This document shows, piece by piece, positions 7,991 through 16,321 of a stretch of DNA of 64,000 bases (its first letter is position 1; every line of letters begins with the position of its first letter). The notes under the pieces were generated by a model. It did no database searches. It saw only the letters and a list, made by a program, of their open reading frames with translations, and was not told the DNA's origin. The DNA lies in the NCBI GenBank assembly GCA_034005165.1, contig JAVEVE010000002.1:1-64000 (forward strand). Direction: 5' to 3'. Position numbers and translations under genes: made by a program. The DNA comes from UBA1573 sp034005165 (GTDB lineage: Bacteria > Pseudomonadota > Alphaproteobacteria > Micavibrionales > Micavibrionaceae).

Positions 7991-9004
7991 ATGAGCAGAT
8001 CTATACGATATATTTTGGACTTAACAGTAATCCTTCTGGTAGCAGGGGTGAGTGCAACGTCTGCCTATGCGCAGGATTATAAGGTAACTTCGGAAGCGGT
8101 GGCGGATCAAAAGGCAGTATTCGCAACGGTTGAAACGGTAGATCAGATCAGTGCTCGTGCGCGGATCAGCGGCACAATTATTTCTTTGAATGTCAAAGAA
8201 GGGGATCGTGTCGAAGCAGGTCAGGAAATTGCACTGGTCGGGGATGATAAACTGGCTCTTCAGATTCAATCGATGGATGCCCAGATGTCAGCAACAGCCG
8301 CGACGCGTACCAAGACCGAAGCGGATTTGAAGCGTGTTCAATCCTTGATCGGAAGCGGTTCTGTATCAAAAGCAGAACTAGACGCCGCCAAAGCAGCCTA
8401 TATGAACGCCGATAACCAGTTGAAAGCCCTCACCTCACAAAGGCAGGTTATTGAACAGCAAGTAACGGAAGGTAAAATCCTTGCGCCGACGAAAGGTCGT
8501 GTTTTGCAAGTGCCCATGACTTTGGGGGCTGTCATTATGCCGGGAGAAACAGTGGCAACATTGGGGGCACAGGCTTATATATTGCGCCTTCAACTTCCCG
8601 AACGTCATGCGCGTTCCATTAAAGTTGGCGATACGGTACATCTCGACCGTGAAGGGAAGGATGGAACATCCTATCAGGATGGACAGATTATTCTCGTCTA
8701 TCCGGAAATTGAAAACGGACGAGTATCGGCTGATGCCCAGATTAACGGGCTAGAAGATTTCTTTGTCGGAGAGCGGGTAAGGGTTTGGGTTTCTACAGGC
8801 GAACGGCAGGCAATTTTTATCCCGTCCTCTTATATAACGACACGTGCCGGAATTGATTACGTAGCAATAAAGGAAACTGACGGAAAAAAAATTGAAATTC
8901 CTGTGCAGCGCGGGCATGTCAGAAAAGACGATACGACAATGACCGAAATCCTTTCCGGATTGCATGCCGGAGATACAGTGACCAAGACCGCAGGAGCGCA
9001 ATAA
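7991..9004 (+). CDS. RND efflux periplasmic adaptor (membrane fusion protein)
   Basis: This 337-residue HlyD/AcrA-type adaptor bridges the inner-membrane RND pump to an outer-membrane channel. It has an N-terminal signal peptide ending near ASAYAQ (residue 28), a biotinyl-lipoyl-like half-motif (RISGTIISLNVKEGDRVEAGQ), a coiled-coil hairpin (about residues 95-155) and a beta-barrel domain. The stop overlaps the pump start (TAATG, 9002-9006), so the two are coupled. No outer-membrane factor gene is nearby. Location behind a persulfide-sensing repressor suggests that the pump exports a sulfur-linked or redox-toxic compound; the substrate is unknown. Confidence 0.87.
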   Translation: MSRSIRYILDLTVILLVAGVSATSAYAQDYKVTSEAVADQKAVFATVETVDQISARARISGTIISLNVKEGDRVEAGQEIALVGDDKLALQIQSMDAQMSATAATRTKTEADLKRVQSLIGSGSVSKAELDAAKAAYMNADNQLKALTSQRQVIEQQVTEGKILAPTKGRVLQVPMTLGAVIMPGETVATLGAQAYILRLQLPERHARSIKVGDTVHLDREGKDGTSYQDGQIILVYPEIENGRVSADAQINGLEDFFVGERVRVWVSTGERQAIFIPSSYITTRAGIDYVAIKETDGKKIEIPVQRGHVRKDDTTMTEILSGLHAGDTVTKTAGAQ

Positions 9005-12000
9005 TGTCCTTGGGTATATCCGGTTTTTTAACACGTCTGACAATTACGTCACCTCTTACGCCACTTATTTTGCTGACATCAATTATGCTTGGAGCTATGG
9101 CGTTGGTGTCAATTCCGCGTGAGGAAGAACCGCAAATCAGCGTGCCGATGATTGACATTATGGTACAGGCCAATGGCCTCAAAGCGCCGGATGCTGTTGA
9201 GCTGGTAACAAAACCACTTGAGGCAATTGTTAAAAGTGTTGAGGCCGTAGAACATGTCTACAGCCAGACGCATGATGATAAAGTCATGGTGACAGCTCGG
9301 TTTGACGTTGGAACAAATTCGGATGACGCGATTTTACGCGTTCATGAGAAAATCCGTGCTAATTACGACCAGATGCCTGTCGGAATTCCTGAGCCATTGA
9401 TTGTTGGACGAGGAATTAATGATGTTGCGATTGTTACTTTAACGCTTTCGGCGAAGGGGAATGCTGCTGAAAGATGGACAGATGCCACGCTTCTGGATGT
9501 TGCCGAGAAACTGCGCCGCGAAATTGTAAAGATAAATGATATAGGTTTGACATACATTTCTGGCGGAAATAGAGAAGAAATACGTGTAGAGCCTGACCCG
9601 GAGATGCTGGCGACCTACGGAGTGACCTTACAACAATTGGCGGCAAAAATATCTCAAGCCAATAGGTCCTTCGATGCGGGCTACGTAATCAATGACGGCG
9701 AAAATAAAAGCGTTAAAGCAGGTCAGACTCTGAAACCTGTTCCTGATATCGGACAATTATTGCTGACAACGCGGGATGGCCGACCTGTTTATGTCGGGGA
9801 TGTAGCAAGAATTCTTGTCTCCCCTCGGCCGGCAACTTCGCGTGTGACGACACTCAATGCCGCGGACGGCATGACCCAAAAGCCTGCCGTAACTCTGGCG
9901 GTTGCTAAGCGGGCAGGGGCTAACGCTGTGGTGATTTCGGAGGATATTCTCGCTAAAATCGAAAACCTCAAAGGCACAATCATACCGTCAGATCTTGATA
10001 TAGAAGTCACGCGTAATTATGGACAAACTGCCAATGAAAAAGCAAATGAACTTCTTTTCCATTTGGGATTGGCAACATTGAGTATTGTTTTGTTGATAGG
10101 CTGGTCAATCGGCAAGATCGAAGGGGCGGTCACATTCTTTGTTATCCCGACTACAATTATGCTGACTTTGTTTGCGTCATGGCTCATGGGCTATACAATC
10201 AACCGAGTCAGCCTGTTTGCTTTGATTTTTTCGATAGGAATTTTGGTGGACGATGCTGTTGTCATGGTCGAAAATATTTCACGTCACTGGGCAATGAGGG
10301 ATGGACGGAGCAAAATTCAGGCGACAATTGATGCAGTGTCCGAAGTAGGAAATCCGACAGTTCTTGCCACTTTAACTGTTGTTGTTGCGCTACTACCAAT
10401 GCTCTTTGTGGGTGGATTGATGGGGCCATATATGGCGCCGATCCCTGTCAACGCCTCAATTGCGATGCTGATCTCGTTTGTAATCGCCGTTACAATTGCG
10501 CCGTGGCTGATGTTTGTCTTTTCCAATAGATTTCCTAAATTTGCCCATCATGAAGAGGATGGTCATGATGGTAAAGATAGCACGATTGCGCGTATCTATA
10601 CCCGCATGGTCTCCCCGATTATCACAACACCGGAAAAGGCCAAAAAGTTTCTGCTGATTGTCGGATTTATGACGATAGCTTCCATGATTTTGTTTGTTAC
10701 GAAAACGGTTGTGGTTAAATTATTGCCGTTTGATAATAAATCAGAATTATCTCTGGTGGTTGATCTGCGGGAAGGTGCGCCGCTTGAAGATACAGAACGA
10801 GTCTTGCTGCAACTAGCCTATGAGATTTCGGAAACGCCGGAAATTATCTCGATACAGGCCTATGCGGGAACGGCGGCCCCATTTAATTTCAACGGGCTGG
10901 TTCGCCATTATTTTGCGCGCTCCTTTCCTGAGCAGGGTGAGTTGCAAATAAATCTGGCTGCAAAGCATGATCGTGATCGGACAAGTCACGAAATTGCCTT
11001 AGCGATAAGAAAGACACTTGAGAAATTTACGCCTCCTGCCGGAACATCCATCAAGCTGGTTGAAGTTCCTCCTGGACCGCCCGTCATGTCAACTTTGTTG
11101 GCAGAGATCTATGGTCCGGATGCGCAATCACGCCGCACAGCAATGGCCAAGGTGGCGGATGCGTTTAATGCTGTTCCGTTTGTAGTGGATGTGGATACAT
11201 CTGTAGATCTCCGTCGCCCTGATTTGCGCTTGTCGATAGACCAGGACAAACTGGAGTTCTTCGGGGTCGAGCAACAAGACGTTTATGATACAATTTCCTA
11301 CTTGATGAATGGCACAACGGTAGGATACTCCCATCGTGGAGAAGAACGCAATCCGCTACCGATTACTCTAAGACTGCCCAAAACAGATTTATCATGGTCC
11401 GAATATCTGGCGACAGTCCCTGTTCCGGCTAACCAGATACCGGGAAATAAAGCTGTTGTCGAGTTGGGGGATGTTATAGAGGCCAATGATGAATTAGGAG
11501 GATTCCCGATTTATCGTCGCGATGGTCATTTCGCCGAAATGGTACAGGCTGAACTGGCGGGAACCTACGAAGCTCCGATTTATGGAATGTTTGCAGTTGA
11601 AGATCAAATAAGTAAGATAGACTGGGGTACGCTCGGGAAGCCGACCGTCAAATACCATGGGCAACCTGATAATGAGACAGGAATTACATTGCTCTGGGAT
11701 GGGGAATGGGAAGTGACCTATGTCACATTCCGCGATATGGGGATTGCCTTTATGGTGGCATTGTTGGGGATTTATGTTCTGGTAGTTGCTCAGTTCCGCT
11801 CCTATACAATTCCGCTGGTTATTCTGACACCAGTTCCGTTGACCTTGATTGGTATTATTTTAGGACACTGGTTATTTGGAGCGGCCTTTACAGCAACCTC
11901 CATGATCGGCTTTATTGCATTGGCCGGTATTATCGTTCGCAACTCGATTCTATTGGTAGATTTTATTCAAGAACGCCGTAGGCATAATCTGCCTTTGCGT

Positions 12001-12219
12001 GACGTATTGGTTGAAGCAGGATCAATTCGCGCGCGTCCTATTTTGCTGACGGCATTGGCAGCTATGATTGGGGCTGCTGTTATTCTGGCAGACCCGATTT
12101 TTCAGGGATTGGCAATTTCATTGCTGTTCGGTCTTGTCTCATCAACCTTGCTGACCCTGCTGGTTATTCCTGCAATCTATATCGTGATGCGTGACGATAA
12201 ACATGACCGATCCGAATAA
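9004..12219 (+). CDS. RND-family efflux pump, inner-membrane subunit
   Basis: This 1071-residue AcrB/MexF-like proton antiporter has the expected two halves of six membrane helices with large periplasmic loops. The proton-relay acidic pair sits in helix 4 (FSIGILVDDAVVMVEN, near residue 415). A conserved N-terminal REEEPQI stretch (about residues 38-44) and a closing block of helices (about residues 905-1060) are present. The length is normal for the hydrophobe/amphiphile efflux class. It forms an operon with the adaptor and the ArsR regulator, so expression is likely induced together with sulfide oxidation. Its substrate cannot be read from the sequence. Confidence 0.88.
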   Translation: MSLGISGFLTRLTITSPLTPLILLTSIMLGAMALVSIPREEEPQISVPMIDIMVQANGLKAPDAVELVTKPLEAIVKSVEAVEHVYSQTHDDKVMVTARFDVGTNSDDAILRVHEKIRANYDQMPVGIPEPLIVGRGINDVAIVTLTLSAKGNAAERWTDATLLDVAEKLRREIVKINDIGLTYISGGNREEIRVEPDPEMLATYGVTLQQLAAKISQANRSFDAGYVINDGENKSVKAGQTLKPVPDIGQLLLTTRDGRPVYVGDVARILVSPRPATSRVTTLNAADGMTQKPAVTLAVAKRAGANAVVISEDILAKIENLKGTIIPSDLDIEVTRNYGQTANEKANELLFHLGLATLSIVLLIGWSIGKIEGAVTFFVIPTTIMLTLFASWLMGYTINRVSLFALIFSIGILVDDAVVMVENISRHWAMRDGRSKIQATIDAVSEVGNPTVLATLTVVVALLPMLFVGGLMGPYMAPIPVNASIAMLISFVIAVTIAPWLMFVFSNRFPKFAHHEEDGHDGKDSTIARIYTRMVSPIITTPEKAKKFLLIVGFMTIASMILFVTKTVVVKLLPFDNKSELSLVVDLREGAPLEDTERVLLQLAYEISETPEIISIQAYAGTAAPFNFNGLVRHYFARSFPEQGELQINLAAKHDRDRTSHEIALAIRKTLEKFTPPAGTSIKLVEVPPGPPVMSTLLAEIYGPDAQSRRTAMAKVADAFNAVPFVVDVDTSVDLRRPDLRLSIDQDKLEFFGVEQQDVYDTISYLMNGTTVGYSHRGEERNPLPITLRLPKTDLSWSEYLATVPVPANQIPGNKAVVELGDVIEANDELGGFPIYRRDGHFAEMVQAELAGTYEAPIYGMFAVEDQISKIDWGTLGKPTVKYHGQPDNETGITLLWDGEWEVTYVTFRDMGIAFMVALLGIYVLVVAQFRSYTIPLVILTPVPLTLIGIILGHWLFGAAFTATSMIGFIALAGIIVRNSILLVDFIQERRRHNLPLRDVLVEAGSIRARPILLTALAAMIGAAVILADPIFQGLAISLLFGLVSSTLLTLLVIPAIYIVMRDDKHDRSE

Positions 12220-12235
12220 ACTTCAGTCGGTCATG
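12202..12235. terminator. Hairpin over the RND pump stop codon
   Basis: CATGACCGA (12202-12210) pairs with TCGGTCATG (12227-12235) around the stop codon region. There is no proper T-run behind it. Two copies of CATGTCTATTAAA (12232-12244 and 12246-12258) follow directly. A terminator role is possible but not certain. Confidence 0.4.
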
Positions 12236-12342
12236 TCTATTAAAGCATGTCTATTAAAAAAAGATATTATAGAGAATAATAATCGGGATAGGGGGCCCAA
12301 TCATCCGCATCAGTCAACTTTTCATGAAGCGCTCTGGTTTTG

Positions 12343-12801
12343 TTAATACGAAATTTTTTTGCCTGCCAGAAATCCGGCGATGACCGTGGCAATAATGGCT
12401 TTTCCGACATTATCCTGAAAGAGTTCATCTGTTTTGACTCCGACACTCTCGAAAATTCCAGACGCATCGTTTAAAAAATCTTTTACGCCTTTTTCTATGC
12501 GATAGCTTTTATACCGTTTGAATAGTCTGATGGATATAAAGAGGGTAGCAACACTTAAAAGTAATACCCCGCCTATTGTAGTCAAAACGACAAATAACGG
12601 TTGTGATTGCATCAGGAAAACAGTTAGACCTGATAAAATCAGGATATAAGCAAGTGAAAGCAGGCTGATACTTACGCCAAGGATAAGTTTATCCTTGAAG
12701 TTAGAGAGATCGCAACCACCTGCATGGGTTAATCCATCATAAACAGAAGGCAGGCTTACCAGTGCCAGAACCTTTTCGATATATGAAAGTGTTTGTAACA
12801 T
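12343..12801 (-). CDS. Two-helix membrane protein of unknown function
   Basis: This 152-residue protein starts after a clear ribosome-binding site (AGGAGGC, 12806-12812 region). Two adjacent hydrophobic segments (about residues 38-62 and 70-93) form a membrane hairpin. The C-terminal part is soluble with a last small hydrophobic patch. The layout resembles actinobacterial and proteobacterial holin-superfamily/DUF1469-type proteins, but the match is weak. It lies 40 nt behind the DUF883 gene and is probably transcribed from the same GGAAC-type promoter (13116-13142), so it belongs to the stress island. Confidence 0.7.
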   Translation of the reverse strand: MLQTLSYIEKVLALVSLPSVYDGLTHAGGCDLSNFKDKLILGVSISLLSLAYILILSGLTVFLMQSQPLFVVLTTIGGVLLLSVATLFISIRLFKRYKSYRIEKGVKDFLNDASGIFESVGVKTDELFQDNVGKAIIATVIAGFLAGKKISY

Positions 12802-12841
12802 ATCTGCCTCCTGTCTCTGATCTCTAAGGAATATCTTTGGC

Positions 12842-13078
12842 CTAACGACGGATCAAAAGGCTCAGTAATGCTCCGGCTGCAAATGCCATAGCCAGACCTT
12901 TTGCTGGCTCCTTGCGAACATATGCGCGCGCTTGGTCAATGTCTTTTGATAGATTAGCTGACACAGCTTCTTTTTGTGTTTTAAGAAAGTCTGTTACCTG
13001 TCCACCCAATTGATGAACTGCATTTTCGGCTGTTTGTGCCATGTCTTCGATTGTTGCATTTGAAGAGACTTGTCTCAT
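12842..13078 (-). CDS. DUF883/ElaB-like membrane-anchored protein
   Basis: I start at ATG 13078, which follows a strong ribosome-binding site (TAGGAGGA); the longer frame from 13144 does not. The 78-residue product has an amphipathic helical N-terminal part (residues 10-55), the family's basic stretch (VRKEPAKGLAMAFAAG) and a C-terminal membrane anchor (residues 60-76) ending in RR. ElaB/YqjD relatives are inner-membrane proteins of stationary phase, some of which bind ribosomes. A GGAAC-N17-GTTTG promoter lies 37 nt upstream, consistent with stress expression. Confidence 0.83.
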   Translation of the reverse strand: MRQVSSNATIEDMAQTAENAVHQLGGQVTDFLKTQKEAVSANLSKDIDQARAYVRKEPAKGLAMAFAAGALLSLLIRR

Positions 13079-13115
13079 GATAATCCTCCTAATAGAAAAT
13101 AGCTTCGATGCCTGA

Positions 13116-13142
13116 CAAACATCTTGCAGGCAGTTTTGTTCC
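13116..13142 (-). promoter_or_regulatory. ECF-type promoter GGAAC-N17-GTTTG
   Basis: On the minus strand GGAAC (13142-13138), a 17-nt spacer and GTTTG (13120-13116) stand upstream of the DUF883 gene. The element and spacing match the sites at 14623, 15912 and 16757. GGAAC-N16/17-(C)GTT is the known form of alphaproteobacterial EcfG-type promoters. Confidence 0.65.
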
Positions 13143-13168
13143 ATTACTGAAAAGAGGGGAAAATAATT

Positions 13169-13915
13169 TTAAGCAACTGCTTCGACTTTTGACGTCAGCA
13201 TATATCCGACACCACGGACCGTTTTAATCAAGTCCTCTTGTATGTGGCTGCCCTCAGCGAGTTTTTTGCGGATGCGCGCAATCTGGATATCAATGGCACG
13301 ATCATATACATCGTAACGCCCGTCTGGACGCGTTACATCAAACAAATTTTCACGTGTCAAAACTTTTCCGGCTGAAAGAACCAGAGTTTCAAGCAACTTG
13401 AACTCGCCTGTTGTCAACTCGATGATATTGCCTTTCAGATCAGTCAATTGATATTTATCTGTATCCATGATCCAACTCCCGAATTTGTAACGCCCTTGTG
13501 CAGGTTTTGAGGATGGAGAGTCGGAAGAAGACTTATGAGCCCCTTCGCTTCGCCGGAGAACGGCCTTGATGCGAGCAGCCAATTCTCTCATTTCAAAAGG
13601 TTTGGTGAGATAGTCATCAGCTCCCATTTCCAGACAAACAATTTTTTCTGTCGTATCTGTTTTACCGCTGACAACAATAATTGGAGCTTTGATATGCTCA
13701 TGGATCTCTCCGATCAGGGACAGCCCCTCTGCATCCTGCAAAACGAGGTCAAGTAACACAATGTCAATAATATTAGCTTGGGATCGCCATGTTTCGAATT
13801 CTTTGAGGTTGTGCGCGCGTAAGACTTTATACCCCTCCGACTCAAGATATTCTTTCACGACGAATTGCAGGTCTGCATCATCATCAATACTCAGAATAGT
13901 TGCCTTGTCTTGCAT
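13169..13915 (-). CDS. OmpR-family response regulator
   Basis: I take ATG 13915 (MQDKATILSIDDD...), which follows GGGAGA; this gives 248 residues. The receiver domain (residues 5-120) has the acidic pocket D11-D13, phosphoacceptor D56 (VLLDLVL) and the conserved Lys in YLTKPFE. The C-terminal winged-helix domain (about residues 150-240) ends with the usual TVRGVGYML. The gene is divergent from the ECF sigma factor gene with a palindrome between them (13948-13965). The hybrid kinase at 17104 is a candidate partner, though its own receiver would imply a relay; the partner is not proven. Confidence 0.88.
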   Translation of the reverse strand: MQDKATILSIDDDADLQFVVKEYLESEGYKVLRAHNLKEFETWRSQANIIDIVLLDLVLQDAEGLSLIGEIHEHIKAPIIVVSGKTDTTEKIVCLEMGADDYLTKPFEMRELAARIKAVLRRSEGAHKSSSDSPSSKPAQGRYKFGSWIMDTDKYQLTDLKGNIIELTTGEFKLLETLVLSAGKVLTRENLFDVTRPDGRYDVYDRAIDIQIARIRKKLAEGSHIQEDLIKTVRGVGYMLTSKVEAVA

Positions 13916-13947
13916 AAAATCTCCCGGGGACGGCACACATTACATTC

Positions 13948-13965
13948 TTCTGTTACAAAACAGAA
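13948..13965. promoter_or_regulatory. Palindrome TTCTGTT-ACAA-AACAGAA, candidate response-regulator site
   Basis: Perfect 7-bp arms flank a 4-nt spacer, between the divergent response-regulator and sigma genes. A second, shorter dyad (TCTG-AAA-CAGA, 13981-13991) lies 15 nt further. A close relative sits at 16322-16338. Binding by the neighbouring OmpR-type regulator is inferred. Confidence 0.5.
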
Positions 13966-14072
13966 ACAAAATTTTTCAACTCTGAAACAGAGACGAAATA
14001 AGCGTCATACAAATAAATCCTATTCTGGATACACAGCAAGGCAACCAAACCAGAACCCAGAAGGAGAAAGAA

Positions 14073-14609
14073 ATGCTGACAGACAAGGAATTGTTTCAGG
14101 AGATGGAAGGATTGAAAAGATTTTCTATAAAACTTTGCAGGAATAGTGCTGATGCAGATGACCTTTTGCAGAACACATTGACCAAAGCATTAGGAAACAG
14201 GGAAAAATTCAAATCAGGAAGCAAGGCATTCAGTTGGTTGTCGAAAATTATGTATAACGATTTTGTGACCCGGTATAAACGCAAGGCAAAATTTGAAAGT
14301 CAATACGATCCGGAGTTGGCAATTGCCGGACTGTCTAAAGATGCAACTCAGGAGAATCGGGTCATGATTTTAGAAGTTCAAAATGCAATGAATGAATTGA
14401 GTGCGGAGCAAAGGGAAATTCTGACCCTCGTGTGCGGATATGAGATGAGTTACGAAGAAGTCTCCAAAGTCTTGAAAATTCCGATGGGTACTGTTCGTTC
14501 CAGATTGTCCCGCGCCAGAGAAAGAATACAGGAAGTTCTCTCGACAAACGACAATTATGTCACGGCTAAAGGAGGGAAGGTTCAGTATATGGCGCGTGTC
14601 GTTCACTAA
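14073..14609 (+). CDS. ECF-family RNA polymerase sigma factor
   Basis: This 178-residue sigma factor has region 2 (about residues 12-75: DADDLLQNTLTKAL, then FKSGSKAFSWLSKIMYNDF) and region 4 (about residues 110-160: LSAEQREILTLVCGYEMSYEEVSKVL, GTVRSRLSRAR), with no region 1 or 3, as in ECF sigmas. A ribosome-binding site (AAGGAGA) lies upstream. The next gene is a putative small anti-sigma factor. At least four nearby promoters share GGAAC-N17-GTTwG, so this protein is the natural candidate to read them. It resembles the EcfG general-stress type in promoter choice, but no PhyR or NepR gene is visible here. Confidence 0.87.
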   Translation: MLTDKELFQEMEGLKRFSIKLCRNSADADDLLQNTLTKALGNREKFKSGSKAFSWLSKIMYNDFVTRYKRKAKFESQYDPELAIAGLSKDATQENRVMILEVQNAMNELSAEQREILTLVCGYEMSYEEVSKVLKIPMGTVRSRLSRARERIQEVLSTNDNYVTAKGGKVQYMARVVH

Positions 14610-14622
14610 TGACGGTTTTTGT

Positions 14623-14649
14623 GGAACTGAATGCGATGCGGATAGTTTG
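14623..14649 (+). promoter_or_regulatory. ECF-type promoter GGAAC-N17-GTTTG
   Basis: GGAAC (14623-14627), a 17-nt spacer and GTTTG (14645-14649) lie just before the ribosome-binding site of the small gene at 14667. The resulting leader would be very short. This would let the sigma factor drive its own partner independently of its own gene. Confidence 0.6.
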
Positions 14650-14666
14650 TTTGTCAGGAGGCGGAA

Positions 14667-14849
14667 ATGACACTGACTGACGGAGATAAAGAAATGATTT
14701 CGGCTTACATAGATGGCGAGTTGGCTATTCCCGAATGCCATTGGATAGAAGAACAGCTGAATACATCGAACCAGCATCATGAATATTACAAGGATCTCTT
14801 GTATCAGAAAGCCATCGTTCAGGAAATATTCACAATGAGTAAAGTTTAA
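14667..14849 (+). CDS. Small putative anti-sigma factor
   Basis: This 60-residue protein follows a strong AGGAGG site. The N-terminal stretch MISAYIDGELAIPEC resembles the start of anti-sigma domains that clamp ECF sigma factors (typically isAYlDGEL). The zinc-binding HxxxCxxC motif of classical ZAS domains is absent, and there is no membrane helix, so it would be a soluble, minimal version. Its position directly behind the sigma gene supports the reading. The alternative is an unrelated small regulator. Confidence 0.6.
   Translation: MTLTDGDKEMISAYIDGELAIPECHWIEEQLNTSNQHHEYYKDLLYQKAIVQEIFTMSKV
14822..14848 (+). promoter_or_regulatory. Near-match ECF promoter GGAAA-N17-GTTTA
   Basis: The element has the same 17-nt spacing as the four exact sites, with one change in each box. 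It overlaps the end of the anti-sigma gene and precedes the EF-hand gene by about 22 nt. Confidence 0.4.
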
Positions 14850-14869
14850 GATAAAGCGAGGTATTTAAA

Positions 14870-15436
14870 ATGACAAAATTGATTAGAAAACGTGCAAAAG
14901 CTGCATTGATGTTGGCATCCATAGGGGTTGCCATGACGGCAATATCTGTGGAATCGCGCGCAGAAACTGTGATAGAGAAAACAATTATATCTCAAAGAGA
15001 AATACCGGGCGTCCATAAAATCGACTTCATGTCGTTTGACGAGAACCAGGACGGAATTCTTGAAATGAAAGAGGTAGGGGATGTCTTGTTTACAGCATTT
15101 GACCGCGATGGCAATAGTGTTATCGACAATCAGGAATTTGATGAAAATCCGGTTATGACCGTTATTCCAACGGAAAAAACAACCTACACATTCTATGATT
15201 ACAATAGTGATGGCAAGGCAGAAAAAGCCGTGATGACACAGGAAGATTTTTTGAAAAAATCAAGCCTGATGCGTTTTGATACGCAATATAACGGACTTTC
15301 TCCGAAAGATTTCATCGGCAAATCATTCAAGGAGGTTGATATGACTCATGATAATTTGTTGGATCTTGAAGAGTGGCAGCGTGTCTATGCTGATATAGTC
15401 AAGCCGGAAGCCGCGTTGCAAAGTAACTATAACTAA
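14870..15436 (+). CDS. Periplasmic EF-hand protein
   Basis: This 188-residue protein has a signal peptide (cleavage likely after ESRA, residue 31). It carries two good EF-hand loops, DENQDGILEMKE (about residues 56-67) and DRDGNSVIDNQE (about 77-88), and two weaker ones, DYNSDGKAE (about 109) and DMTHDNLLDLEE (about 156-167). Calcium binding in the periplasm is the obvious role, as in the calcium-binding EF-hand proteins of other alphaproteobacteria. It follows the sigma/anti-sigma pair and may sense or buffer envelope calcium during stress; that role is inferred. Confidence 0.82.
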   Translation: MTKLIRKRAKAALMLASIGVAMTAISVESRAETVIEKTIISQREIPGVHKIDFMSFDENQDGILEMKEVGDVLFTAFDRDGNSVIDNQEFDENPVMTVIPTEKTTYTFYDYNSDGKAEKAVMTQEDFLKKSSLMRFDTQYNGLSPKDFIGKSFKEVDMTHDNLLDLEEWQRVYADIVKPEAALQSNYN

Positions 15437-15463
15437 GATCACTACATTCCCCCAGCCGACCGG

Positions 15464-15496
15464 CCCGGCTTTCCTGCTATAAGTAGGAGAGCCGGG
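15464..15496 (+). terminator. Hairpin behind the EF-hand gene
   Basis: CCCGGCTTTCCT (15464-15475) pairs with AGGAGAGCCGGG (15485-15496) with one mismatch and a 9-nt loop. An A/T-rich tract follows only after some 15 nt, so termination may be weak. Confidence 0.5.
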
Positions 15497-15568
15497 TATG
15501 TCGTCAGAATAAAAAAATTTCGAGAAGGTGTTACGCATGTCATTCGTTTTACCTAGGCAGGAGGCGCT

Positions 15569-15958
15569 ATGTTCAGATTACCACCAAGAGATGAGAATAA
15601 TACACCGAGATATATTTACCTCCACAGATTGGAGAATATGTTCGGAAACCGACCGGTTTTACTGGCGGCGGATAAGAATATACCTCTGGTTCGCAGGCTA
15701 TTTCTGCTGAAACGATGGAGAGATGAGCGCATGGTCTATCTCATGGAGATTGGCCATGAAGGGGATTTCATGAGAGATATAACAATGCAAAAAATCAACC
15801 TGCATATTTCCCGGTTACGCCGCCTTTACCTTAGAAACAAGGGGAGGATGGAGAAATTATGCTCTGTAAAAACACACTATAATCGCTATCGTTCAGATCA
15901 ACTGGAAAGATGGAACATTTCCGGGGATCAACAGTTAGTCAACCACAAGCGCAGATAA
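15569..15958 (+). CDS. Unknown basic protein in the stress island
   Basis: I do not recognise this 129-residue protein. It starts after a strong AGGAGG site (15556-15563). It is rich in Arg/Lys (for example RRLFLLKRWRDER and SRLRRLYLRNKGR), lacks a signal peptide or membrane segment, and is probably a cytoplasmic helical protein that could touch nucleic acid or the ribosome. Its 3' end contains the GGAAC-type promoter for the next gene. I see no GGAAC-type promoter of its own. Confidence 0.65.
   Translation: MFRLPPRDENNTPRYIYLHRLENMFGNRPVLLAADKNIPLVRRLFLLKRWRDERMVYLMEIGHEGDFMRDITMQKINLHISRLRRLYLRNKGRMEKLCSVKTHYNRYRSDQLERWNISGDQQLVNHKRR
15912..15938 (+). promoter_or_regulatory. ECF-type promoter GGAAC-N17-GTTAG
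   Basis: GGAAC (15912-15916), a 17-nt spacer and GTTAG (15934-15938) lie inside the end of the preceding gene, 48 nt before the lipoprotein start. Confidence 0.6.
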
Positions 15959-15986
15959 GATAAATTACCCCAAGGAGGATTTGAAA

Positions 15987-16205
15987 ATGAATAAGAATAT
16001 GAAGTTGGCCATCAGTGTCGGAATATGTGCTGTGATGCTTTCTGCATGTAGCAACATGAATAATAGGCAGCAAAAAGTCCTGAGTGGTGCCGCTATCGGG
16101 ACAGGTGTTGGAGCTGTAGGAACGGCTGTAACAGGGGGATGTGTTGGTTGTGGTGCCGTGATTGGTGCGGGTGTCGGCGCAGCAGCAGGTGCAGTTGTCG
16201 ACTAG
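15987..16205 (+). CDS. Glycine-zipper lipoprotein
   Basis: This 72-residue protein starts at ATG 15987 behind AAGGAGGA. The lipobox LSAC (Cys at about residue 21) marks it as a lipoprotein. The rest is a Gly/Ala-rich zipper (GAAIGTGVGAVGTAVTGG, then GAVIGAGVGAAAGAVV) that can insert in a membrane, as in osmotically induced OsmB/YMGG-type proteins. A GGAAC-type promoter precedes it and a strong terminator follows, so it is probably a single-gene stress transcript. Confidence 0.85.
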   Translation: MNKNMKLAISVGICAVMLSACSNMNNRQQKVLSGAAIGTGVGAVGTAVTGGCVGCGAVIGAGVGAAAGAVVD

Positions 16206-16250
16206 AAGAAGTTGAATTTTTCCAACAGGGTTGTCCCGACCCTGAAAACG

Positions 16251-16285
16251 GGCGTCTCCGGTTCCCCAACGGAGGCGCCTTTTTT
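16251..16285 (+). terminator. Intrinsic terminator behind the lipoprotein gene
   Basis: GGCGTCTCCG (16251-16260) pairs with CGGAGGCGCC (16270-16279), with one G-T pair possible, and is followed by six T (16280-16285). A textbook Rho-independent terminator. Confidence 0.85.
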
Positions 16286-16321
16286 CTCTCGCAGATAAGG
16301 CCGGAAACAATTTTGAAACAA

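Noticed and set aside
12267..12467. Small minus-strand frame of 66 residues
   Set aside because: It overlaps the end of the membrane-protein gene (12343-12801) in another phase and lacks a ribosome-binding site.
13169..14849. Classical PhyR-NepR-EcfG locus
   Set aside because: The regulator is OmpR-type with a winged helix, without a sigma-like domain, and the 60-residue protein does not look like NepR.
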